A DNA stretch of 41,803 bases from Clostridiales bacterium (lineage in GTDB: Bacteria > Bacillota > Clostridia > Oscillospirales > Oscillospiraceae). The number at the start of each line of letters is the position of its first letter. Position 1 is the first letter of the stretch. The position numbers and the translations under genes are program-made. Positions 33,666 to 40,265 of the stretch are shown one piece after another. The stretch spans positions 1-41,803 of the forward strand of contig JAJQBL010000063.1 of NCBI GenBank assembly GCA_021203325.1, written 5' to 3'. The notes under the pieces were generated by a model. It did no database searches, was not told where the DNA came from, and worked only from the letters and a program-made list of their open reading frames with translations.

Positions 33666-33693
33666 ATGCAGGCTTGACAGGACAAGCTTGCAT
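33666..33693. promoter_or_regulatory. Inverted repeat over the amt -35
   Basis: Arms ATGCA-G-GCTTG (33666-33676) and CAAGC-T-TGCAT (33683-33693), with a single mismatched pair and a six-base centre, cover the -35 at 33674-33679. The symmetry and place suit a repressor operator, but it does not match the GlnR or TnrA consensus (TGTNA-N7-TNACA). Confidence 0.55.
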
Positions 33694-33703
33694 GGAGTAT
33701 ACT
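33674..33703 (+). promoter_or_regulatory. Promoter of amt
   Basis: -35 TTGACA (33674-33679), 18-bp spacer, -10 TATACT (33698-33703). The gene starts 156 bp downstream, leaving a long leader. Confidence 0.75.
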
Positions 33704-33712
33704 GTCACCATC

Positions 33713-33765
33713 AGAAAGACAAGGACGTCAGAAATCTCTGAATCGTCCCTGTCTTTCTCTTTTTT
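33713..33765 (+). terminator. Attenuator hairpin in the amt leader
   Basis: AGAAAGACAAGGACG (33713-33727) pairs with CGTCCCTGTCTTTCT (33744-33758) with one mismatch around a 16-base loop; C and T6 follow. A complete terminator lies some 10 bp after the -10 and about 95 bp before the gene, so it should stop most transcripts unless overridden. A second small stem, GCGG/CCGC, lies just after. Confidence 0.75.
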
Positions 33766-33858
33766 GCGGGTTTCCGCAAGGTTTGGCAGCCACATTGTTC
33801 CAGATACTGCGGGGCAGTGTGTGCAAAGACTACGCTTTTCATGAAAGGGAGAGTTTTT

Positions 33859-35574
33859 ATGGATGCAGTATTCAACGTATGGTACCTGATCGGCGCCGCA
33901 CTGGTGTTCTGGATGCAGGCCGGCTTTGCCATGGTGGAGGCAGGCTTCACCCGGGCCAAGAACTCCGGCAACATCATCATGAAGAACCTGATGGACTTCT
34001 GCATTGGCACCGTGGTGTTCATCCTCATCGGGTTCAGCCTGCTGCTGGGGGAGGATGTGGCCGGCCTCATCGGCAAGCCCGGCTTTGACATCTTCACCGC
34101 CTACGAGGGGTTCAACTTCTCGGAGTTCGTGTTCAACCTGGTGTTCTGCGCCACCACCGCCACCATCGTCTCCGGCGCCATGGCGGAGCGCACCAAGTTC
34201 CTGTCCTATTGCATTTACTCTGCGGTAATCTCCGCGCTGATTTACCCCATCGAGGCCCACTGGATTTGGGGCGGCGGCTGGCTGGCGCAGCTGGGATTCC
34301 ATGACTTCGCCGGTTCCTGCGCCATCCACATGGTGGGCGGCATCTCCGCCCTCATTGGCGCGAAGATGCTGGGCCCCCGTATCGGCAAGTTCACCAAGCA
34401 GAAGGACGGCTCCATCAAGGTGGGCAGCTTCCCCGGACATAACCTGCCCCTGGGCGCCTTGGGCGTGTTCATCCTGTGGCTGGGCTGGTACGGCTTCAAC
34501 GGCGCCGCCGCCACCAGCGTGGAGCAGCTGGGCTCCATCTTCCTGACCACCACCGTGGCCCCCGCAGTGGCCACCGTCACCTGCATGATCTTCACCTGGC
34601 TGAAGTACGGCAAGCCTGACGTCTCCATGTGCCTGAACGCTTCCCTGGCCGGCCTGGTGGGCATCACCGCCCCCTGCGACGTCACCGACTGTCTGGGCGC
34701 TGCCATCATCGGCATCGTGTCCGGCCTGCTGGTCTGCTTCGGCGTGTGGCTGCTGGACTACAAGCTCCGCATTGACGACCCCGTAGGCGCTGTGGCCGTC
34801 CACTGTCTGAACGGTATCTGGGGCACCATCGCCGTGGGCCTGTTCGCCACCACTTCCGCCCCCGGTAATGACACGCTGGTTGGCCTGTTCTACGGCGGCG
34901 GCTTCGGCCTGCTGGGTATCCAGCTGCTTGGCTTCCTGGCTGTGGCCGCCTGGACAGCGGTTGCCATCACCCTGACCTTCTTCATCATTGAAAAGACCGT
35001 GGGCCTCCGGGTCTCCGCCGAGGAGGAAGTCCAGGGCCTGGACCCCACCGAGCATGGCCTGACCAGCGCCTATGCGGACTTCGCCCCCATGCCCCACTAT
35101 TCCGGCAGCGGCCTGCCCGCCGCAGTCACCGGCGCAGTGCCTGTGGAGGCCGCCGTACCGGTGGAGGTCAGGAGCGCCCCGGCTGCGGCGGCGGAGCCTG
35201 TCCCCGCCGGCGAGAAGATTACCAAGCTGGAAATCGTGGTGAAGCAGGAGCGGTTCCCCGCCCTGAAGGACGCCCTGATGGAGGCCGGCGTCACCGGCAT
35301 GACCGTCACCAACGTCTTGGGCTGCGGCGTCCAGAAGGGCCGCCCCGAGTACTACCGCGGCGTTGTGCATGAGGCCACCCTGCTGCCCCGGATGCAGGTG
35401 GAGGTGGTGGTCAGCACCATCCCGGTGGAGACCATCATCGACACCGCAAAGAAGGTGCTGTACACCGGCCACTACGGCGACGGCAAGATCTTCGTCTACG
35501 ACGTGGAGAACGTGGTCAAGATTCGTACCGGCGAGGAGGGTATCAGCGCCCTCCAGGACGAGGAGCAGTATTAA
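33859..35574 (+). CDS. Ammonium transporter Amt fused to a PII domain
   Basis: 571 residues. The first ~410 are an Amt/MEP/Rh transporter with about 11 membrane helices: VWYLIGAALVFWMQAGFAMVE, the signature GAMAERTKFLSYCIYSA, IHMVGGISALIGA, WLGWYGFNGAA and VHCLNGIWGTIAVGLF, so the pore motif is intact. An Ala/Pro/Val-rich linker follows. From about residue 453 a complete PII (GlnB/GlnK) domain begins: ITKLEIVVKQERFPALKDAL, a T-loop at GRPEYYRGVV, and the B-loop TGHYGDGKIFVYDVE. The position that carries the uridylylated Tyr51 in E. coli is His here. PII normally blocks Amt by inserting its T-loop; fusion would give a fixed stoichiometry and direct control by 2-oxoglutarate and ATP/ADP. The ATG at 33859 has GGGAG eight bases upstream. 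Confidence 0.95.
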   Translation: MDAVFNVWYLIGAALVFWMQAGFAMVEAGFTRAKNSGNIIMKNLMDFCIGTVVFILIGFSLLLGEDVAGLIGKPGFDIFTAYEGFNFSEFVFNLVFCATTATIVSGAMAERTKFLSYCIYSAVISALIYPIEAHWIWGGGWLAQLGFHDFAGSCAIHMVGGISALIGAKMLGPRIGKFTKQKDGSIKVGSFPGHNLPLGALGVFILWLGWYGFNGAAATSVEQLGSIFLTTTVAPAVATVTCMIFTWLKYGKPDVSMCLNASLAGLVGITAPCDVTDCLGAAIIGIVSGLLVCFGVWLLDYKLRIDDPVGAVAVHCLNGIWGTIAVGLFATTSAPGNDTLVGLFYGGGFGLLGIQLLGFLAVAAWTAVAITLTFFIIEKTVGLRVSAEEEVQGLDPTEHGLTSAYADFAPMPHYSGSGLPAAVTGAVPVEAAVPVEVRSAPAAAAEPVPAGEKITKLEIVVKQERFPALKDALMEAGVTGMTVTNVLGCGVQKGRPEYYRGVVHEATLLPRMQVEVVVSTIPVETIIDTAKKVLYTGHYGDGKIFVYDVENVVKIRTGEEGISALQDEEQY

Positions 35575-35628
35575 GCCCTTTCCCGCTGCCCCAGGGCAGA
35601 GCGCAGCGTAACCCCTCAGCAAAAGAAT

Positions 35629-35664
35629 ACCAGACGGACGGGAGACCGTTCGTCTGGTTTCTTT
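35629..35664 (+). terminator. Terminator of amt
   Basis: ACCAGACG/CGTCTGGT (35629-35636, 35651-35658) plus inner ACGG/CCGT, GAGA tetraloop, then TTCTTT. It lies about 55 bp past the amt stop. Confidence 0.8.
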
Positions 35665-35701
35665 GCGTCTGGCGGACAAACGTCGTGCCGACCTGCTTTT
35701 T

Positions 35702-36544
35702 TTACTTTGCGACGGTCATGAACCACTCCACCGTCTGGGGGTCGTAGTGGGAGAAGAACAGGCTCTGGGCCGTGTCCAGCCCCTCCAGCCGGGCCATGTC
35801 CTCCTGGCTCAGCGTGAAGTCAAAGACGTTGAAGTTCTCCGCCATGCGCTCCCTGTGGGTGGACTTGGGAATCACCACCACGCCGCTCTGGAGCAGGAAG
35901 CGGAGGGCCGTCTGGGCCGGGGTCTTGCCATAGCCCGCCGCAACGGCGCACAGCACCGGGTTGCGAAAATAATCGTTCCTGCCCTCCGCGAAGGGACCCC
36001 AGGATTCGATCTGCGTTCCATAGCGCTGCATCACGGCTTTGGCGGCTTTCTGCTGCTGGAACAGGTGGGTCTCCACCTGATTCACCGCCGGAACCACCTC
36101 GCAGAAGTTGGCGAGGTCAATGAAGCGGTCGGGGTAGAAGTTGGAGACGCCGATGGCCCGCACCCTGCCCGCCCGGTAGGCCTCCTCCATGGCCCGATAG
36201 GTGCCGTAGTAGTCGCCAAAGGGCTGGTGAATTAGCAGCAGGTCAATGTAGTCAGTATTCAGCTTTTTCAGGGATGCTTCGATGGAGTCTTTCGCCTTTT
36301 CGTAGCCCGCGTTGCTGATCCACACCTTTGTGGTGAGGAACAGCTCCTCCCGGGGGAGGCCGCACTTTTGAATCGCCGCGCCTATGCCCTCCTCATTGTA
36401 ATAGGCCTGGGCCGTGTCGATGGAGCGGTAGCCCACGGAAATGGCGTCCAGCACGCAGCGCTCCGTGTCCTCCGGCGGGGTCTGGTAGACGCCGTACCCC
36501 AGCTGGGGCATTTTTACGCCGTTATTCAGGGTCACATAGTTCAT
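35702..36544 (-). CDS. Aldo/keto reductase
   Basis: A 280-residue member of the AKR superfamily, NADPH-dependent oxidoreductases with a TIM barrel. The catalytic tetrad is visible: Asp43 and Tyr48 (SIDTAQAYYNEEGIG), Lys73 (TTKVW) and His106 (LLLIHQPFGD). The coenzyme-binding end has VVVIPKSTHRERMAENFNVFDF. The length is standard for this soluble group (2,5-diketo-gluconate reductase-like); substrate not predictable. It starts at 36544 with AGGAGGAACC upstream and is divergent from a LysR regulator, which probably controls it. Confidence 0.93.
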   Translation of the reverse strand: MNYVTLNNGVKMPQLGYGVYQTPPEDTERCVLDAISVGYRSIDTAQAYYNEEGIGAAIQKCGLPREELFLTTKVWISNAGYEKAKDSIEASLKKLNTDYIDLLLIHQPFGDYYGTYRAMEEAYRAGRVRAIGVSNFYPDRFIDLANFCEVVPAVNQVETHLFQQQKAAKAVMQRYGTQIESWGPFAEGRNDYFRNPVLCAVAAGYGKTPAQTALRFLLQSGVVVIPKSTHRERMAENFNVFDFTLSQEDMARLEGLDTAQSLFFSHYDPQTVEWFMTVAK

Positions 36545-36592
36545 AAGGGTTCCTCCTGTCTGATGGGATGTGGTTTCTTTACCATTTACAGT

Positions 36593-36620
36593 TTACAACA
36601 AAGGAAAAGAGATGTACAAT
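36593..36620 (+). promoter_or_regulatory. Promoter of the LysR gene
   Basis: -35 TTTACA (36593-36598), 16-bp spacer, -10 TACAAT (36615-36620). On the opposite strand TTGTAC-N18-TAAACT overlaps it and could serve the aldo/keto reductase, so both promoters would compete for one site. Confidence 0.5.
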
Positions 36621-36635
36621 AGCAATATCGGAACC

Positions 36636-36658
36636 TGCTATTCATTCAGTGAATAGCA
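36636..36658. promoter_or_regulatory. Palindromic operator for the LysR regulator
   Basis: A perfect inverted repeat, TGCTATTCA (36636-36644) / TGAATAGCA (36650-36658), with a five-base centre. It sits between the -10 and the ATG of the lysR gene and fits the T-N11-A type of LysR binding site, so autorepression is likely. Confidence 0.65.
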
Positions 36659-36677
36659 AAAACAGGAGGCGGAACCA

Positions 36678-37526
36678 ATGCTGAATCTGTACGAGCTGGA
36701 GCAGCTGGCCGCATTCGCCCGCTGTGGGACGTTGTCCAGGACGGCGGAGGAGCTGCACATTTCCCAGCCCACCCTGACCCGCACCATGCAGCACCTGGAG
36801 GAGGAGTTCGGCGTCCCCCTGTTCGTGCATGGGAAAAACCGCCTCGCCCTGAACGAGACCGGCAGAAAGGCGGTGGACTGTGCCAACGCCCTCCTGGCGG
36901 AGGCGGAGCAGGCCGTCCTGCAGGTGCGCCAGTTTGACGCCCGCCTGCGCACCATCCTGGTGGAATCCTGCGCCCCGGCTCCCCTCTGGAGTCTGCTCCC
37001 CGCCCTTTCGGAGCAGTTTCCCGACAGAACCATCTCCTCCCGGCTGACGGAGCTGCCCCTGATTCTGAGCCGGGTCAGGGACAGAACCTGTGAGATCGGG
37101 ATTCTGCCCTATCCCGTCGCGGACGAGGCGGTGACCTGCCTTCCCTTCGTCCGGGAGGAGCTGTCTGTCTGCCTGCCCCCGGACCACGCCCTGGCGGGCC
37201 GCCCTTCCGTCACGCTGGAACAGCTGAACGGCTATAACTGCCTGTTGAAGTCGGACATCGGCTTCTGGAGCGACCTGTGCCGGGAGAAGATGCCAGCCTC
37301 CCGCTTCCTGGTGCAGACGGAGGAGTTTGAGTTCCGGGAGCTGGCCCGCACCTCCACCCTGCCCTATTTCGTCACGAACCTGGCCCTGGAGGAGGAGTTT
37401 GTGAAGGGACGGACGGTGGTACCCGTTTCGGACGAGGAGGCCAACGTCACCTTTCACATGATTTTCCGGAAGGAGGCGGCGGAGTATCAAAAACTCGCCC
37501 GGCGGGCGGAGAGAGGCAGCCGCTGA
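36678..37526 (+). CDS. LysR-family transcriptional regulator
   Basis: A 282-residue LysR-type regulator. The N-terminal winged helix has LYELEQLAAFARCGTLSRTAEELHISQPTLTRTMQHLEEEFGVPLF. A linker helix and a periplasmic-binding-like effector domain follow (about 90-280, with CEIGILPYPV, LSVCLPPDHALAGRP and GYNCLLKS). AGGAGG is nine bases before the ATG. Divergent from the aldo/keto reductase; the classical LysR arrangement and the palindrome upstream suggest control of itself and of the reductase, perhaps also of the downstream flavodoxin operon. Effector unknown. Confidence 0.93.
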   Translation: MLNLYELEQLAAFARCGTLSRTAEELHISQPTLTRTMQHLEEEFGVPLFVHGKNRLALNETGRKAVDCANALLAEAEQAVLQVRQFDARLRTILVESCAPAPLWSLLPALSEQFPDRTISSRLTELPLILSRVRDRTCEIGILPYPVADEAVTCLPFVREELSVCLPPDHALAGRPSVTLEQLNGYNCLLKSDIGFWSDLCREKMPASRFLVQTEEFEFRELARTSTLPYFVTNLALEEEFVKGRTVVPVSDEEANVTFHMIFRKEAAEYQKLARRAERGSR

Positions 37527-37586
37527 CAGAGAGACTGAAAATTCATTTATGCCTTTCAGGCATAGCCAGCTCATGAAAACAGGCAT

Positions 37587-37615
37587 TTGATACCGGTGTG
37601 ATATGGTGGTATAAT
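37587..37615 (+). promoter_or_regulatory. Promoter of the flavodoxin operon
   Basis: -35 TTGATA (37587-37592), 17-bp spacer, perfect -10 TATAAT (37610-37615), about 60 bp before the first start codon. Confidence 0.78.
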
Positions 37616-37677
37616 AGTGACAGAAGAAAACCGGGAACCGGCTTTTCATTAACTGACATCTGACAGGAGGGATGTCC

Positions 37678-37872
37678 ATGACCATGCCGGAAATTGAAGC
37701 AATGCTGGCAGCAGGGGAGAAGACCCCGGAAGAAAAGCTGCGCCTGCTGAAAAAGACCCGGGCCACGCTGATGGAGGAGCTCCACGGCCAGCAGCAGCTG
37801 GTGGATCAGGTGGACTACCTGATTTATATGCTGCAACCACCGACGAAAAAGACAAGGAGGACACGGATATGA
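37678..37872 (+). CDS. Small helical protein, MerR C-terminus-like
   Basis: 64 residues from the ATG at 37678 (AGGAGG seven bases before; an ATG at 37672 sits too close to it). The protein is one long amphipathic, charged helix with a heptad-like pattern: MPEIEAMLAAGEKTPEEKLRLL, then KTRATLMEELHGQQQLVDQVDYLIYML. This resembles the C-terminal dimerisation helix of MerR regulators, but no DNA-binding domain precedes it. It is either a remnant of a MerR gene or a genuine small partner protein. It overlaps the flavodoxin start by four bases (ATGA), so it is translated as the first gene of the operon. Confidence 0.6.
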   Translation: MTMPEIEAMLAAGEKTPEEKLRLLKKTRATLMEELHGQQQLVDQVDYLIYMLQPPTKKTRRTRI

Positions 37873-38348
37873 ACCATCAAACCTTAGTGGCCTATTTTTC
37901 GGCCAGCGGCGTCACCGCAGGGGCGGCGAAGCGCCTGGCCCAGGCGGCGGACGCGGACCTGCACGAGATCAGGCCGGAAACGCCCTACACCAATGCCGAC
38001 CTGGACTGGAGAAATCCCCACTCCCGCAGCTCCGTGGAGATGAACGACCTGTCCAGCCGCCCGGCGCTGGCGGACCGGGACGCCAACATCGCCGGGCATG
38101 ACACCGTCTTTCTGGGCTTCCCCATCTGGTGGGGCGTGGCCCCCACCGCTGTCAACACCTTTTTGGAAAGCTACGACTTTTCCGGGAAGAAAATCGTCCT
38201 CTTCGCCACCTCCGGCGGCAGCGGCTTTGGCCGGACGGCGGAGGTGCTGAAACCGTCCGTTGCGCCGGATACGGTCATCGTGACCGGCAGACTGCTGTCC
38301 GGCAGGGAGTCCGAGGGGAGCCTGAAAAAGTGGCTCCGGACGGTGTGA
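37869..38348 (+). CDS. Flavodoxin family protein
   Basis: 159 residues. The FMN phosphate loop is LVAYFSASGVTAGAAKRLA at the N-terminus; the ring-binding loops are FPIWWGVAPTAVNTFLE near 80-95 and FATSGGSGFGRTAE near 115. This is the short-chain flavodoxin type found in Firmicutes oxidoreductase clusters, an electron carrier or quinone/redox-active flavoprotein. The gene overlaps the small protein before it and is 54 bp from the carboxymuconolactone decarboxylase gene. With the aldo/keto reductase, cupin and hydrolase it makes a redox-detoxification-like neighbourhood. Confidence 0.93.
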   Translation: MNHQTLVAYFSASGVTAGAAKRLAQAADADLHEIRPETPYTNADLDWRNPHSRSSVEMNDLSSRPALADRDANIAGHDTVFLGFPIWWGVAPTAVNTFLESYDFSGKKIVLFATSGGSGFGRTAEVLKPSVAPDTVIVTGRLLSGRESEGSLKKWLRTV

Positions 38349-38402
38349 GGGGCAGTTCCCCAGACGAAACCATCGATCAAAACCTGAAAAAGGAGGCTCA
38401 CA

Positions 38403-39159
38403 ATGGAAAAAATCGTACAAACCGCAGGGCGCAATACCCTGGGCGACTTCGCACCGGACTTCGCCCACTTCAATGACGATGTGCTGTTCGGTGAAAACTG
38501 GAACAACCCCGACATCGACCACAAGACCCGCTGCATCATCACCGTGGTGGCCCTGATGGCCTCCGGCATCACCGATTCCTCCCTGAAATATCACCTGGAG
38601 AACGCAAAAAAAGGCCGGGGTGACGAAGCGGGAGATTGCGGCCATCCTCACCCACGCCGCGTTTTACGTCGGCTGGCCCAAGGGCTGGGCGGTATTTTAC
38701 ATGGCGAAGGAGGTCTGGGCGGAGGACGAGGCCCCGGCGGACCCGAAGGCCGCCCATGCTGCCCAGATGGTGTTCCCCATCGGTTCGCCTAACGACGCCT
38801 TTGCCCGGTATTTTGTCGGCCAGAGCTACCTTGCCCCCGTGTCCACGGAGCAGGTGGGCATCTTCAACGTGACCTTTGAGCCGGGCTGCCGCAACAACTG
38901 GCACATCCACCACGCGGATAACGGCGGCGGGCAGATTCTGATCTGCGTGGCCGGCCGGGGCTACTACCAGGAGTGGGGCAAGGAGGCCGTGGAGATGAAC
39001 CCTGGCGACTGCATCAACATCCCCGTGGGCGTGAAGCACTGGCACGGGGCCGCCCCGGACAGCTGGTTCTCCCACCTGGCGGTGGAGGTGCCGGGGGAAA
39101 ACGGCTCCAATGAGTGGCTGGAGGCTGTGGATGACAGCCAGTACGACTCTTTGAAATGA
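38403..39159 (+). pseudogene. Carboxymuconolactone decarboxylase-cupin, frameshifted
   Basis: Two overlapping frames make one known architecture. The first (38403-38792) carries the front of a carboxymuconolactone decarboxylase (AhpD-like) domain: FGENWNNPDIDHKTRCIITVV and SLKYHLENAKK. The second, read from about 38613 to 39159, continues it (VTKREIAAILTHAAFYVGWPKG) and then gives a cupin (IFNVTFEPGCRNNWHIHHADN, GRGYYQEWG, CINIPVGVKHWHG), with the His residues of the metal site present. The break lies at an A7 run (38606-38612): with six A the reading is KKAGVTKRE and the protein is whole. Options are a real frameshift, slippage at the A run, or a one-base sequence error. A GTG at 38620 could also start the second half on its own. 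Substrate unknown. Confidence 0.85.
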
Positions 39160-39182
39160 ATATGGAAAGCGAGGCAATCAGC

Positions 39183-40157
39183 ATGGAAGAAAAACTGAAT
39201 TTGACAATGGAATGGGACAAGACCTTCCCCAAGAGCGACAAGGTGAACCACCGCAAGGCCACCTTCCACAACCGTTACGGCATCACTCTGGCCGCTGACC
39301 TCTACGAGCCGAAGGACGCAGTGGGGCCCCTCCCCGCCATCGCCGTCTGCGGCCCCTTCGGCGCGGTGAAGGAGCAGTCCTCCGGTCTCTACGCCCAGAC
39401 CATGGCGGAGCGGGGCTTCCTGACCGTGGCCTTTGACCCCTCCTACACCGGCGAGAGCGGCGGTACCCCCCGCTACATGGCCTCCCCGGACATCAACACC
39501 GAGGACTTCATGGCGGCGGTGGACTTCCTCTCTGTTCAGGACAACGTGGACCCGGAGAAAATCGGCATCATCGGCATCTGCGGCTGGGGCGGTATGGCTC
39601 TGAATGCCGCGGCCCTGGACACCCGCATCAAGGCCACCGTCTCCTCCACCATGTACGACATGACCCGCGTCAACGCCAACGGCTACTTTGACAGCGAGGA
39701 CAGCGAGGAGGCCCGGTACGAGAAGCGCAAGGCCCTCTGCGCCCAGCGCATTGCCGACTACAAGAGCGGCAGTTACGCCCTGGGCGGCGGCGTGGTGGAC
39801 CCCCTGCCGGAGGACGCGCCTTTCTTCGTGAAGGACTACTACGACTACTACAAGACCAAGCGGGGCTATCATCCCCGCAGCCTGAACTCCAACGGCGGCT
39901 GGAACGTGACGGGCTGCCAGTCCTTCCTGAATATGCCCATCCTGCAGTACAGCCAGGAAATCAGGAACGCCGTCCTTGTCATCCATGGGGAAAAGGCCCA
40001 CTCCTGCTATTTCAGCCGGGACGCCTTCCGGAAGCTCACCGGCGACAACAAGGAGCTGCTCATCATCTCCGGCGCGGTGCACACTGACCTGTATGACCGG
40101 ATGGATGTGATTCCCTTCGACAAAATCGAAGCCTTCATGAAGGAGTACATGGGGTAA
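39183..40157 (+). CDS. Alpha/beta hydrolase with Cys nucleophile
   Basis: 324 residues. The alpha/beta hydrolase fold has an elbow GICGWGG near residue 132, so the nucleophile is Cys instead of Ser, as in dienelactone hydrolases and the YcjY-like family. The fold is also marked by AVCGPFGAVKEQSS, FDPSYTGESGG, AVLVIHGEKAHS (the strand before the Asp/Glu position) and the final SGAVHTDLYD with the catalytic His. Intact. The ATG at 39183 is preferred because GAGG lies nine bases upstream; an ATG at 39156 overlaps the previous stop. It probably acts after or with the cupin-containing protein; the substrate may be a small ester or lactone. Confidence 0.88.
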   Translation: MEEKLNLTMEWDKTFPKSDKVNHRKATFHNRYGITLAADLYEPKDAVGPLPAIAVCGPFGAVKEQSSGLYAQTMAERGFLTVAFDPSYTGESGGTPRYMASPDINTEDFMAAVDFLSVQDNVDPEKIGIIGICGWGGMALNAAALDTRIKATVSSTMYDMTRVNANGYFDSEDSEEARYEKRKALCAQRIADYKSGSYALGGGVVDPLPEDAPFFVKDYYDYYKTKRGYHPRSLNSNGGWNVTGCQSFLNMPILQYSQEIRNAVLVIHGEKAHSCYFSRDAFRKLTGDNKELLIISGAVHTDLYDRMDVIPFDKIEAFMKEYMG

Positions 40158-40195
40158 GAACTGCCTCAGCCTTCCGCAAATTCTGTAGATTGACG

Positions 40196-40245
40196 CAAAA
40201 AATGCCCGCACATCCGGGAAAAACATCCGGATGTGCGGGATTTTT
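40196..40245. terminator. Bidirectional terminator between convergent genes
   Basis: A perfect 13-bp stem, CCCGCACATCCGG (40205-40217) and its complement (40227-40239), with an A-rich loop. T5 follows on the plus strand and A6 (40196-40201) precedes it, so it serves both the hydrolase and the minus-strand esterase. Confidence 0.9.
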
Positions 40246-40265
40246 GCGCCCTGGGTAAACCTGAC

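Noticed and set aside
33640-35679. Open frame of 679 codons opposite amt
   Set aside because: Antisense shadow; the Amt-PII reading is certain.
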